From: Mantamonas sphyraenae
Lineage: Eukaryota > CRuMs > Mantamonadidae
Direction: 5' to 3'
NCBI GenBank assembly: GCA_026936335.1
Contig: JAPMXV010000032.1
Coordinates: 62,001 to 126,000 of the forward strand
DNA: 64,000 nucleotides
A program made the position numbers and the translations under genes. Below are positions 1 to 10,738 of this stretch, one piece after another; the stretch's first letter is position 1; each line of letters opens with the position of its first letter. The notes under the pieces were generated by a model. The model ran no database searches and had not been told where the DNA came from. It saw only the letters and a list, made by a program, of their open reading frames with translations.

Positions 1-1359
1 TCGGCAGGACTGTTTTGGTTCCTGTCGGACGTGGCCCACGCCAATGTGTGCACGAGTGTCATAATGCCACTGTGTACGCTACATCCATCCAACGAACAGG
101 TTCTGAGTGCGCTTGTTTCGTGCGTGCGCGCTGCCTTCCTTCCGGAACGAATGCTGCTCACGTCGAACGTGCTGGCAGGATGTTCCGCGGCCTCGCGGGA
201 CAACCCACGCCCGCTGTCGTCGTCAAACATGTCGCCACGCCGAAGCGTGTCCGGTGCAGTTTCCACTTCGCCTCGTGCGTATTCGAGCAACGAAGCCGGA
301 TCGTCATCTTCGTCGTCCACGTCGGCATCCAGTGGACGCAGCAGGTCGTTGCTGTCCGCATTTGGCGGGAATGGTGGCAGCAATAGTGGCGGTGGTACAG
401 GGAGCAGCGGGGTGTCCGAGAGCAAGATGGGGGCGTACACTCTGGAGGTGCCTTTGCGCCACTCTGGCAGCACGCTGCTGCCGAGGTGGCACCCAGAGTC
501 TGCACTGATGGAGCGAATGAGGCAATTGGTGATGCAAGTGGTGATGCAAAGTTCTGCCGAAATGGCTCTGGGTGTGGTGAGTGTGCTCAGCGACAGTGTC
601 GTGCTGGATGGGCAAACGATGACGGAATTGATGGAAGAGGCCATGCTGCTGTACCTGCGCAGCATGAGCGAAGTGGAGGACGAATGGCCGCGACAGGCAC
701 TGTGTGACAGCTTGGCCCGATCCAAGCGAGCACATTCGGACGAGCTGGAGCTTCTGGCCGAATTGAGTGTGATCAACCGCACGCCTGTGGTGCTGGCCGT
801 GTGTATGGCTGTGATGCGCAAACAGACCTCCCACGAGAATCTGCTTGCGATGTTGATGACGCTGGCGTCCAATGCAGAGGGCAATGCGGCGAAGCACAGG
901 CAGGAGGACATGGCCATGTGCTGGTTTGTTGCGCTGGAAGAACTTGCAGCCAGCAGCGATGCAGCGCTGCGCCGTGCGTTTGGAGCGGTAGGTGCGTTGC
1001 GCATGCGACTGCTCCAGCTCACTGAAGGGCTGGCACAGGGGACACGCAGTCTCAAGGCGTACAACAAGGCAAACAAGGCTCCCAAGCTGGAACAAGCTGG
1101 ATCCTGGGGTCTGCGGCTTGCCGCAGGAGCATGTTTGGTGTACTTGGAGCGTCTGTGTGGCAGTGACGAGACAGAGGCGCTCTTGGATGCATTGGTGGCC
1201 ATGAGCAGCAAGGCGGGCGGAGTTGCGGCCGAGTTTGCTCAGGAAGCGCCGGGCATCTCTGCCACCCTGTTTGAGGTGCCCGATCTGGAGCAGCTGCTGG
1301 CTGCACGTCTTTTGCCCATCTTTGTTGAGCTGGGTGGGTTCGTGGCAAGGAGTGGGTAG
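1..1359 (+). CDS. Unknown helical protein, 5' end outside window
   Basis: The reading frame is open from base 1 to TAG at 1357-1359, at least 452 residues. It has no upstream limit here, so the true start is probably outside the window. The first 65 residues read as amphipathic helices. A Ser/Gly-rich low-complexity stretch (about residues 75-135) follows, then a long alpha-helical region rich in Leu, Ala, Met and Glu that resembles HEAT/ARM-type repeat proteins in texture. No catalytic motif or membrane segment is visible and I do not recognise the family. The stop lies 31 nt before the ATG proposed for the next gene on the same strand. A long antisense frame overlaps it but looks like a composition artefact. 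Confidence 0.7.
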   Translation, partial: SAGLFWFLSDVAHANVCTSVIMPLCTLHPSNEQVLSALVSCVRAAFLPERMLLTSNVLAGCSAASRDNPRPLSSSNMSPRRSVSGAVSTSPRAYSSNEAGSSSSSSTSASSGRSRSLLSAFGGNGGSNSGGGTGSSGVSESKMGAYTLEVPLRHSGSTLLPRWHPESALMERMRQLVMQVVMQSSAEMALGVVSVLSDSVVLDGQTMTELMEEAMLLYLRSMSEVEDEWPRQALCDSLARSKRAHSDELELLAELSVINRTPVVLAVCMAVMRKQTSHENLLAMLMTLASNAEGNAAKHRQEDMAMCWFVALEELAASSDAALRRAFGAVGALRMRLLQLTEGLAQGTRSLKAYNKANKAPKLEQAGSWGLRLAAGACLVYLERLCGSDETEALLDALVAMSSKAGGVAAEFAQEAPGISATLFEVPDLEQLLAARLLPIFVELGGFVARSG

Positions 1360-1390
1360 CAGCGCGCACGGCTGAAAGAAAACAAAGGGA

Positions 1391-2603
1391 ATGGTTGGTT
1401 TGTGTCTTGTTGGATGGTTTGTCTGGTTGCATTGCTGCCGCTCACACCAACGCTCCCACACATGAGCAGTCGGGTGCACAGGAAGACTTGTACCACTTTG
1501 CATTCAAGGTTGTTGTGGTGGGCGACACTGGCGTTGGCAAGTCGAGTCTAGTCCTGCGGCAAACGGGCAGCATGGGGGCACAAAACGACGAGCATGGCTC
1601 AACTTCGTCGTCGTCGTCGTTCTCATCCTCATCAGGAAAACAGGGAGGCCGCAAAGGAGTCGTGGGAATCAACTTCAAGGTGAGAGGGGGGTGGGGAGCA
1701 GTGTCGAGTAACGGCGAAATCGCCGTCTCGGGTTGCTGGTGTTGGAAGAGACATACCCTGACACAGGTGGGCTTCGGAACGACGTGGAATGGGTGTGTGC
1801 AGACGGCGTTGTATGTGGCAAAGCCACGAATCTACCAGGTGCAGCTGTGGGACGCACCGGGCGCGGAGCGGTACCTGAAGCTGACCAGCCGGTTTGCGGC
1901 GGGTGCAGCAGGTGCTGTGTTTGTGTATGACAGTGAGTTAGAGGCCAGAAGACACAAGAAAGCAAACAGAGTGTTTTATTCAAAGGGGGGGGGGGTTGGG
2001 ACGGGGAGTTGGAGGAGGAGGGGGAATGGGGGCAGATGGTGTGGCGACGGTGAGAGCGTCGTTGCTGACACACCGCGTTGGTCCTCAGTCAACAACAGGG
2101 TAACGTTTGAACATATCGAGGACTGGCTGACGGAGCTGGAAAAGAACCACACAGTGCAGGTGAAAATGCTGTTTGGGAACAAGACGGACCAGAGGAGCAA
2201 CCTGCGGCAGGTGATGCCGCACGAAGCAGAGGCTCTGGCGGAGAAGCACGGAATGCTTGTGGCCGAAGGAAGTGCAGAAAACATGATGGATCACGCAGTG
2301 GAGGATGCGTTTGACGAACTGATGACCAGTGTGATCAGTAGCATGCCCAGCAACGGGGACATGTCGCAGCTGCTGGAACGCGGCATCAAGCTTGGAAAGC
2401 TGTCCTCAGAAGATCCCCAGTATCTGATGGGCGTGTATGGAGACGCATTGGGCGGGAGCAAGGAAGACAAAGATGGCAACGATGGTGCCGAGGGTGAAGG
2501 TAATCAGCTGTTAAAGCCAAAGCAGGGGCGGGGATCGCTGGCGTACAAGGACGAAGAGGATGAGGATACCACCACCAAAGTGGACTGGATGGACAAAGAG
2601 TGA
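1391..2603 (+). CDS. Rab-like small GTPase with Ser-rich insert, no prenylation motif
   Basis: Predicted exons are 1391-1393, 1470-1679, 1803-1932 and 2089-2603, giving about 285 residues. Visible G motifs are the P-loop GDTGVGKSS, G3 as DAPGAE (WDAPGAERY), G4 NKTD, and GSAEN in the G5 position. A Ser-rich insert of about 30 residues lies between the P-loop and switch I (GINFK). The C-terminal 100 residues are acidic/Lys-rich and end in DWMDKE, with no Cys for prenylation. That is unusual for a Rab and suggests a cytosolic or Rab-like (RabL/RJL type) protein. Introns 2 and 3 are multiples of three without stops. No in-frame ATG precedes the P-loop in the second exon, so I place the start at 1391, directly followed by an intron; this is the weakest part of the model. 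Confidence 0.75.
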
Positions 2604-2686
2604 CTGTGCAACTTGGCAGCAGGGAGAATGAGCAATGAAAGTCCCTTCCCCCCCCACACGCGCAGCCAACGGAAACACTCTGGCGA

Positions 2687-3787
2687 ATGAGCAGCAGCAA
2701 GAACAGCAACGATGACGATGTTGTCCGTGTGCTGAACATCCAATCACACGTAGTCAGTGGCTACGTAGGAAACAAAGCGTCCACGTTTCCATTGCAGCTG
2801 CATGGGATGGATGTGGACCCCATCAACACCGTGCACTTCAGTAATCACACACAGTACGAGCGAGTGGCTGGGAAGCGTCTTGATGGCGATGCGTTGCTGG
2901 AAATCATCGACGCGCTCGACAGCAATGGCTTGCTGGCACAAGACGTGGTGATGACTGGTTATATCGGCTCCGAGAGCTTCCTGGCCGCTGTGGTGACTGC
3001 TGTGGATCGGATCAAAAGCAACAACGCGTCGACGCGCTTTGTATGTGACCCTGTTCTCGGAGACCACGGCAAGCTGTATGTACCGCAGGAACTAGTGCAT
3101 TTGTACCAGACCTCTGTGTTGCAACATGCGCACATGGTCACACCAAACCAGTTTGAGGCCGAGTAAGTTGCCCCTGTGAGACGCGCCACTTTCCGGCCAG
3201 CTCACACAGGAACGGTGGGCCACATGCAACCCAGGACGTTGCTGGAATGCAGTTTGCGGACTGAAGAGGATGTCCTGGACGCCATGCAATTGTTCCACTC
3301 TCGCTACGGCGTCCCGTACGTGTTTATCACCTCGGTGCAGCTGGAGGGCGGCGACGACACAGAAATGCTGTTCTACGGAAGTTGGATGGCCAAGGACGCG
3401 GAAGACAACGATGGCGACGCCCAAGTGTGCAAAGTGAGCATTCCTATGCTGCAAGGCAAGTTTACAGGCACAGGGGATTTGCTGGCTGCTCTTCTTGTAG
3501 CGCGGCTTTTCGGGCCAATTCGAGGCAAGGAACGCCAAGACGTCGGCCACATCTGCCTCGACGCTCTCAGTTCCATTCATGCCATCCTGTGCGACACAAA
3601 GGCCCATTTTGAGGCGTCTGGCGGAAAACGAGTACGTGACCGCGAGCTGCGCCTCATCCAGAATGCCAGCGTATTGCTGGAGGCACCACAGGATTGTGGG
3701 TTGTGTCTGCATCGATTGGGACAAGACGGACAGTGGGAGGAGGACAACCGGAAAGGGGTGAAGGCCGACGTCGTTTATTCCGGTTGA
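2687..3787 (+). CDS. PDXK: Pyridoxal kinase
   Basis: Exons are 2687-3162 and 3235-3787 (72-nt intron, GTAAGT donor), 342 residues. The enzyme phosphorylates pyridoxal, pyridoxine and pyridoxamine with ATP in vitamin B6 salvage; it is normally cytosolic. Diagnostic ribokinase-superfamily motifs are present: an N-terminal QSHVVSGYVGN, VCDPVLGDHGKLYVP for ATP/metal binding, TPNQFEAE split by the intron, and GTGDLLAALL with the catalytic Asp. The start is the ATG at 2687, followed by a short polar leader. The last 13 nt of the coding region overlap the 3' coding end of the UAP1 gene on the other strand. Confidence 0.92.
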
Positions 3788-5510
3788 ATGTACAATCCAT
3801 CGGCTGCGTTGAAGGTCCTACCTGCCACCAACTGCTCCAGACCTTCTCCTTTGTACGACACAAGCGGAGAAATCTCCACGAGGCCGTCGCCATCGACGCT
3901 TCCGCCAGCCGCAACAATCCAGGAGCGGTGGAGGGCGTTGATGTCCTTGCGGCACGTCTCGGGCGACGAGTCACCCTCGGCATTCTTCAGTGGACTAAAG
4001 TCAGACTCACGGTCGGTGTCGAAGCTTGCAAAGGCGTTGGCAAAGGGAAAGGTGTCAAAGACAAACAGCTCCAGCTTGACCTGGTCCTTGGTGTCTGGCT
4101 TGTAGGTGTTGCCCTGCTCGTCGACCTGCTTGACAGCCTTCTTGGCCACGTGGTAGGCCAGCTCCGAGAGCCATTGGTTGGCGCTGTTGTTGAGAAAGTC
4201 GTAAGTGCAGTAGAGGTTGCAAATGAAGGCGCCGCGAAAGACAAGGCGGCCTGCATCGTCACGCAACTGTGCGTTCTCGTCACTCAACTCGCTGTACTCG
4301 ATGATCTGAGCGCTGCCGTTCTTCATGCCGAGCACGCCGACGCTTTCGGCGGGGTCCTCCTTGATCACGCTCTTGACCGCGCAGTCGCTGCCCTTGCTGG
4401 AGCAGAAGCCGACAAAGACAGGGTCGCAGATGGTGGTGAGGATGTTGTCGACGCCAAACACATGAGCTGCCTCGATGCCCCGCTTGGACATGTCGTCCAG
4501 GACGCCGCCGCTCTTGAGAGAGCGGTAGAGGCCCCCGTTGCCCTCGGGTGCACGTGCAAGCATGCTGGGCGTCTCCAGAATCAGCTTGCCGTCCTTCTGG
4601 AAGCAGGGCAGCATCTCCTGCACAAAGAACATGACCTGCTCGCGCTGCAGGCAGAAAAAGTCGTTCTCCTCAAAAAAGCTGACGGTGTCGTCGTTGGTGG
4701 CGCCCGACGTCATGATGTACCACATGATCTGTGCGTCCTCCTTCCCCGATTGGGCGTTGGCCAGAAGCTCCACCTTGCGAATGCGTTCGGCGTGGAGCTG
4801 GAAGAGGGTCTTGCCCGAGGGCAGGCCGACGTCGAAGCAGCCCTTTGGTTTGCTGGAGCCCAGACGTGTGCCTGTACCACACGTGATGTGGGTGCATTCG
4901 CGTGTGTGAGTGTATGTGTGTGTGCGTGTGTACCTGGAAGCCCCAGAGTGCAGCCTGGAGGTTTGAACGCCGGCGTGTGGGTTGGTTCACGCAAGAGGGA
5001 AAGAACCTGACGGCTGACACCGACGTTGATCGAGCGCCGAGAACAGCTCGGCAGAATAACGGCTGGGGATCGCTCCTTGGTTTGGGCGTTACCTACCTTG
5101 GCCACCAGCGAGCAGGATGGCACACAGCTTGCCCGAGGCCACAAGATCGAGCCCTGTAGACACGTACACCTCGGTGTCGTGCGCGGAGAGGTCCTTCTCC
5201 ACCGTGCTGTTTCCGTCAAAAGCTTCGATGGACGCTTCTCCGGCCTCCTCGTTTGCTGTGTGCACGCACGGCGTCAGTACACATCAATCGGCAGGCAGCA
5301 GGCGATGAACCACCCCCTTGCCCAACCAACCACCTGTCACATACACTTCATGGCCTTCTCAAAAATAGCCTGCAGGTAAACCAGATCGCAGTTTTGCAGA
5401 TCCGCTTCCAGCGAGGCCTTCTGCTCGTCATCCAGGCTGTCCCAGAAGGTGTAAACGTGGCCTTGGCCTGCCGCATTGAATGCGTCGCGCATGGTGTTGT
5501 TGCTGCTCAT
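3775..5510 (-). CDS. UAP1: UDP-N-acetylglucosamine pyrophosphorylase
   Basis: Exons on the minus strand are 5510-5345, 5255-5097 and 4871-3775, 473 residues, close to the family norm. It makes UDP-GlcNAc from UTP and GlcNAc-1-phosphate in the cytosol, feeding N-glycans, GPI anchors and chitin-type polymers. The nucleotide-binding signature LAGGQGTRLGSS is assembled across the second intron, followed by KPKGCFDVGLPSGKTLFQ. Further conserved blocks are MTSGATNDDTVSFFEEN, a GNGGLYRSL segment and the VDNILT block. Intron 1 uses GTATGT; intron 2 is rich in alternating GT. It converges with pyridoxal kinase (13-nt coding overlap) and diverges from the methyltransferase gene with 96 nt between start codons. 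Confidence 0.95.
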
Positions 5511-5606
5511 GGTGTTGGTGATGGGAAAATACTTGTGGCGGCACCAGCGTCACGGGCGCCACACTTTTCTTCCCCTTCCCTTCATTCTCTCCTCTCACCG
5601 TTGACA
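5511..5606. promoter_or_regulatory. Divergent promoter interval between UAP1 and methyltransferase
   Basis: These 96 nt separate the two opposing start codons and must hold both promoters and 5' UTRs unless transcription starts inside a gene. No TATA box is apparent. The interval contains a pyrimidine-rich run (ttttcttccccttcccttc) upstream of the plus-strand ATG. Confidence 0.4.
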
Positions 5607-7063
5607 ATGACCTCCATGGTTTCTCATGTCAACTCACTGTGGCACGACGTCCACTCGCTGGTTGTGACATTCATGGTGTGGTTTTGGTCATGGATGTATC
5701 CTGTGCCGCGCTCGGGTTCCAGCGGCCGCGGAAATCAGGGCTTTTCTTACGCCAAGCTGATGCCCGCTAGCGCGTCGGCTATGCTGTTCGGCACCAAGCC
5801 ACGCGAAGGAAGCGCCAGCCAGCAGGGCGCCGTGGACATTGACAGCCACGACGACCACGCGTGTGCATGTGGCCACGGGAATTGTGCCCACCACGTGGAC
5901 GGGGACCGCGATTGGGTGGAGCTGGAGCACAACCCTCACTGCCAGCAGGCAGCGCAGGCCTTGGAAGGCAAGCATTTCACACGATTGCTTACCGACCAGG
6001 CGCCTCGCCGCGCCTACCATCGTCGCAAAGGTGAACTCAAGACGGTGCTACACTGGGGTCAGCGCAAGCTGCTGGTTGCGGAATTGGAGTTTCTTACTCG
6101 GTACGCACAGCCAGGCATGCTTGTGCTGTACGCTGGCGCTGCCCCGGGCAAGCATATGGAAGTGTTGCAGGCTTTGTTCCCGCAGCTTTCGTTCTGCCTG
6201 GTCGATCCCAAGCGCTTTTCCTGCGAACCAACGTCGCGCATGACGCTTCGCAACGAACTCTTCACGGACGACGTGGCGCGCGAGTTTGCAGGCCGCAACG
6301 ACGTCCTGTTTATGTCCGACATCCGCACGGCCTCACACCTGACCATGAGCCCTTCCCAGATCGAGGAGTATGTGCAGCGCGACATGGAGGACCAGCAGCG
6401 CTGGTTCCACATCCTGCAGCCGGTCAAGGCCATGCTCAAGTTCCGCCTTCCCTATGGCGACCGCAAGTACGAGTATCTCGATGGCGAGGTCTTTTTGCCT
6501 GTGTGGGGACCGCAGACCACCACCGAAACACGTCTGGTGCCCTATGGCACGGGCACGCGCGTGTGGGACTGCCAAAAGTACGAAGAGCAGGCGTTCTACT
6601 TCAACACCGTCACTCGCACCCTGTCCTACTCGCACTCGTTGGCCCACCCAGGCTTTGCGCACACCGTTTCTGGCCGTGGCCTCGACCACTGCTTCGACTG
6701 CGTGTCGGAGATTGCTGTTCTCGCTGATTATATGCGTCGCAACTGGACCACCATGCTCATGTACGCCGCTGCAAATGCCCCAGACTCTCTGTTTGCGCGC
6801 CATGACAGCCCAGGATTGGACAACGCCACCGCAGAGTCGTCGTCTGCGGCTGCGAGGGCCGCCGTCCCTCAATCGCCGTCCGCACGGCTTCTCGACCTCA
6901 TGGCTGCCTACCCACAGCCTGAAGCAGGCCTTATGATGAAGATGGTGTCCATGATGACGACAACTTTCGACCAGGTGCTCACCCACGGCCAACGCAGCCT
7001 GGCAGATCCCCAACCCGACGGCGCCGTCCTCCGCAAGTTTCTGGAGCGAGAGACCCCGGTCGT

Positions 7064-7107
<44 letters not shown>

Positions 7108-7595
7108 TTGGCGTCGGCAGCAGCAACAACAGCAGCGGCAACAACAGCAGCGGCAGCGGCAGCAGCACCCACAACCGATCCAATCGAGGGCGAGGTTGTG
7201 GCCGTGCGCAGCCGCATCGTCGACGTCTGCCCAGCAGCGGCGATAGCAGCAACTCTGCTGCAGGTGTGGATGACCACAGCAGCAACATCTCCGGTACGAC
7301 CATTGGCAGCGGTGCAGTTGGCACTCTCGGCAACACAGCGTCCACAGACGACGACTGGCGCTCCGCACTTGCACTGCGCAACAGGAAGCATCCCAATGCC
7401 TGGCAAAACACACAAAACACCACGTTTGACCAGGCTCTGGCTCCCATCGGCACCCCACCGCCTTCTCAACGCGAGGAAACCGACTCGACCAATTCGGGAG
7501 GATTCAAAAAGACACGTCGCGGCAGACGTGGAGGCAAACGAGCACGGAAAGCCCGGGAGGCTGCTGTGCGTGCCGCGACAACAACGAATGCATGA
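5607..7595 (+). CDS. VP39-type (cap 2'-O-)methyltransferase with long low-complexity tail
   Basis: This intronless gene encodes 662 residues. Residues about 145-390 match the Rossmann methyltransferase fold of the VP39 family, the cap-specific 2'-O-methyltransferases of large DNA viruses and their relatives in kinetoplastids and other protists. Visible are the SAM loop YAGAAPGKH and a candidate K-D-K-E catalytic tetrad: Lys154 (GQRKLL), Asp238 (MSDIRT), Lys278 (MLKFRLP) and Glu307 (TTTETRL). The likely role is methylation of the first transcribed nucleotides of capped RNA. Residues 1-30 include a hydrophobic WFWSWMY stretch that might anchor it to membrane. The C-terminal third is Ser/Asn/Gly-rich, contains a CAG-encoded serine run, and ends in a basic KKTRRGRRGGKR tail. 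Start choice is ATG 5607, with ATG 5616 possible. Confidence 0.85.
7064..7102 (+). repeat. (CAG)13 microsatellite coding polyserine
   Basis: Thirteen perfect CAG units, read in the AGC frame as serine, lie inside the methyltransferase tail. Interrupted AGC/AAC units continue to about 7166. The tract is likely length-polymorphic. Confidence 0.95.
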
Positions 7596-7642
7596 TCCGT
7601 GATGTGATTCATTCTTGTTATATGTGTATCCTTCTTGAGAGC

Positions 7643-10600
7643 TCATTTGCCCTTCTTGCCTTTCTTGCACGCTCGCCCGTGGCCTGCTCTCCACGCTCGC
7701 TGTGCACAATCTTTGCGGCAGTACCACTCGCGACCACATCCACCACACGCCATCAGCTTTCCTTCGCCACACCCGCACCACCCGCACACTCTAGCTCGCG
7801 TTGCCGACGCTTCTACAAGCTCTTCGGGCGACGTGCGCGGATTCTCCAGATCGTCCACACTCGCCAACAGCTGCCCCTGCTCCCACTCACTCAGGCGACT
7901 CCACTCGAAAACGAAACGCTGAGCACAAGACATGCCTCTCCAGCTCATGCACGCTTGCTTGAACGACTCCTGTCCTCGCAGCTCCATCCATGTGCACGCA
8001 AACGTGGCAAACGCACTCTGAGCACGGAACCCCTGCAACAATTCTGCCAGATCCTCGCGTGCTGCCATGCGAACCACACACATGAGTGCATGAAGCTCCA
8101 TCTCGTCGCTTGGCAGCGCATTGATCGTCGAATGTGCCAGTGCATCCACATGACACGGCAGCCGCCCATCCATTACCGGCAGCACAAACAGCCGCAGCAC
8201 CTCGTGCACAACCTCTGCATCCAATGAATCTGCCCAACACGCACCTTCCACGCCGCCCAAGTACTGAGCACTCACCAGGCCGTACCGAATAAAGTTATCG
8301 CGCAGAAACAACTGTGCTGCCTCTCTCGCTCCGCCTACCTCAACCATAAGTTGTGCAAGCACCTCTGCCACCTCACGGCCCGGACCTTGTCCGTCATTCG
8401 CTCCTGCGGAGCCACTGCTCTCCTCCTCTCCCCGTTGCACTATCATCATGAGCACCGTGGCCACCATCCCGCTGATGGGATTGCCAAACACGCCCAGCGA
8501 TGCCTTGCTCTGCTCGGAAGCATATCGTCGCAGCAGTTCACGCAGCAACTGACGTCGAAGGCCAATATCCACATGCTGAACGTCTGCAAGCAATACGCGC
8601 AACAGCACGCCACACACCAGCTCCTGCACCATCGAGTCACTGCGGTCAAGCATCACCATGCGGTTTTTGCGCTGCCACTCTGTCGGAACTGCCTGTGCAC
8701 CCACCAACTCGCGCATGCTCACGTTGCTGCTGGCCACCAGCGGCTCCACGTACACCTCGCACGGGAGCAGGTAGAACGTGCGCGCACCACGGGACAACTT
8801 GAATGTCCACTCGCGCGTCACCACCTCCAGGTCTGCCCCAAGCGGCTCGTCAAACAGCTCAATGCACTGGGCATCCAAACAGTGTGTTTCCAGCGCATGC
8901 TCGCTGGTCTCCGTCCTCCACTCCTCCCACACGAAGCGACCCAGCGCGCTCATCGAACAGACCAGTTTGCCCGTCGATGCGTCGATGCGCCTGTCTACAA
9001 GCAAATCCAGCGGAAGGTCCGAGCCCACCGCGCGCATCCGCGTCAGGACCTTCTCCAAGGACAACGCCGACGCTTGGTCGCTCCCGTCGCCACTGCTGGT
9101 GCCTGTTCCACTCCCAAAGTACAACTTCAGGCCCAGGTGCAGCTGTTGCAGGCTTTCACGCAGCACCTCTGGCTCTCGACTCTGCTCCAAACCTGCCAAC
9201 CCGGCCTCCACCAGCTTCTGTGCGTTCCACGAACCCAACTGCATCGCCCTGCTTCCCGCAAACGAACTCGTCGCCGCAATCATTCGCATGCGCAACTTGG
9301 CACACACAGTGTCCATGTACGTGGTGGTCCACATGCACTCTCTCTTGCCACTGGTGCATTCTCCCTGCACAAGTTTCGCCTGACAATCGTCCAGCAACTC
9401 CTCCAAAACCGTATGGAACAGCAGGCCCAGTGATGCCAGGCAGCGCAGCTCCTGCAAGCGCACGTCCACAGCGTCGGGTTGGATTTTGCGTGCCGCAAAG
9501 CAGTCCTGCGTGGCCAAGCGACATCCGCGCAACGCCATATCCCATTGCGGCACAGTTGTCCACTTGTGAGCCTGGCAAAGTTGCAGCAGCACCCATGAAC
9601 GCAACAGCAGCGCAGTTACAGCCTCATCTTGAGTGTGCTCGTCTTCACGTCCTTGTTCTCGCGCAAGCTCAACAGCACGTCCCAGCCACTGGTAACTTTG
9701 CACGTAAGCCGTCACGCGCGTTCGTGCCTCCTCCACGCTACGCGTCTCCAGCTTTCCCGCCAGGGAAGCTGCTTCTGAATTGCCTCCATCATGCAACAGC
9801 GCCACCGCTGTGCTCAGAGCATGCTGGGCTGTATCCACTTGCTCCAGCTCCGTTTGCGCCACGGTCACCTTGCTCACTTTGGCGACACCGCACATCGCGC
9901 ACAGCTGCTTCACACTCATTTCCGGGAGGAAATTGAACCAATAGAAGCCGCTGAGAAGGAGATCGTCCCTGCGCAGCCATCCCTGCCACCCGGACAGCGG
10001 CTGTTCACGCTGACCCGACGACGAGCTCGGCGACGGCGACTCGGAAGATGATGACCTCCCGTTCTCCAATCCCACCATGTTGTCGCCACGCATTGACTCC
10101 TCAGCCGCCTGCTTGCCGCCTCGCTTCTTGTGTCGCCCGGTGCGGGTGCGTGCCTTTGCTCCGCTCGTGTTTCCGCCCAGGACAATCGTTTGTACGCCGC
10201 CGCTTGCCTGCTTACCATTGGCTGCCACGTTGCCCAGCCGACGCATTGTCGTGCCAGGTTTGCCACTTTCATCCCCTTCCCCTTCCCCCGTTTCCTTCTG
10301 ATCCATGGTCGGCTCGTCGGAGTTCCCCGACAAAATGGCCTCTTGAACAGATCGTTCTTTTCGATCCGTGTCGTCCTTGCTTGACGGCGTGTCGCCATCC
10401 TCCACTGATTCGACGACCATGGACAACTTGGTCGCCGTGGCCCCGGCCTCGGGACTTGCATCTTCGTCTGCAAAGTCACTGCGGGCGTCGAAAAACTCGT
10501 CGTCGTCGTCGTCGCTGCTGCTGTGGTGGTCCAGTGCCAAATGGCTGGGCTGCATGTGCTCCACGTGCTCAAGATTGTTGTACAATGGATCGTGCCAAGT

Positions 10601-10738
10601 CTCCGAGTCAGACGGGCTACTCTGCGTGCTCACAGAGGCAGACGCAGCCTCGTCTCCATAGTTGCGGTTGTTATTCTCTTCGGGATTCAACGCCGCTGCC
10701 CAAAGCAGCGACGAGGACTGTTCCATGCCCTCTCTCAT
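7643..10738 (-). CDS. MYND zinc-finger protein, large
   Basis: A single uninterrupted frame of 1031 residues. The N-terminal 230 residues are disordered, with Ser/Asp-rich runs (a DDDDDEFFDARSDF patch) and basic RHKKRGGKQ. The middle 700 residues are helical with no family I recognise. The C-terminus carries a MYND zinc finger at about residues 985-1022, with Cys/His ligands in the order CGWC, CGGC, YCRKDC, H, C, followed by a KKGKKGK tail. MYND fingers bind proline-rich partners, so a scaffold or chromatin-adaptor role is possible but unproven. Its ATG is only 27 nt downstream of the stop of the D2HGDH gene on the same strand. It converges with the methyltransferase gene (47 nt between stops). 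Confidence 0.8.
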   Translation of the reverse strand: MREGMEQSSSLLWAAALNPEENNNRNYGDEAASASVSTQSSPSDSETWHDPLYNNLEHVEHMQPSHLALDHHSSSDDDDDEFFDARSDFADEDASPEAGATATKLSMVVESVEDGDTPSSKDDTDRKERSVQEAILSGNSDEPTMDQKETGEGEGDESGKPGTTMRRLGNVAANGKQASGGVQTIVLGGNTSGAKARTRTGRHKKRGGKQAAEESMRGDNMVGLENGRSSSSESPSPSSSSGQREQPLSGWQGWLRRDDLLLSGFYWFNFLPEMSVKQLCAMCGVAKVSKVTVAQTELEQVDTAQHALSTAVALLHDGGNSEAASLAGKLETRSVEEARTRVTAYVQSYQWLGRAVELAREQGREDEHTQDEAVTALLLRSWVLLQLCQAHKWTTVPQWDMALRGCRLATQDCFAARKIQPDAVDVRLQELRCLASLGLLFHTVLEELLDDCQAKLVQGECTSGKRECMWTTTYMDTVCAKLRMRMIAATSSFAGSRAMQLGSWNAQKLVEAGLAGLEQSREPEVLRESLQQLHLGLKLYFGSGTGTSSGDGSDQASALSLEKVLTRMRAVGSDLPLDLLVDRRIDASTGKLVCSMSALGRFVWEEWRTETSEHALETHCLDAQCIELFDEPLGADLEVVTREWTFKLSRGARTFYLLPCEVYVEPLVASSNVSMRELVGAQAVPTEWQRKNRMVMLDRSDSMVQELVCGVLLRVLLADVQHVDIGLRRQLLRELLRRYASEQSKASLGVFGNPISGMVATVLMMIVQRGEEESSGSAGANDGQGPGREVAEVLAQLMVEVGGAREAAQLFLRDNFIRYGLVSAQYLGGVEGACWADSLDAEVVHEVLRLFVLPVMDGRLPCHVDALAHSTINALPSDEMELHALMCVVRMAAREDLAELLQGFRAQSAFATFACTWMELRGQESFKQACMSWRGMSCAQRFVFEWSRLSEWEQGQLLASVDDLENPRTSPEELVEASATRARVCGWCGCGEGKLMACGGCGREWYCRKDCAQRAWRAGHGRACKKGKKGK

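Noticed and set aside
304..1503. Minus-strand frame of about 400 codons across the first gene
   Set aside because: It is antisense to a consistent plus-strand frame, His/Gln/Cys-rich, and runs through the intergenic gap.
8351..9936. Plus-strand frames opposite the MYND gene
   Set aside because: Pro/His/Arg/Ser-rich with no conserved motif; the minus frame is continuous for 1031 codons and ends in a clear zinc finger.
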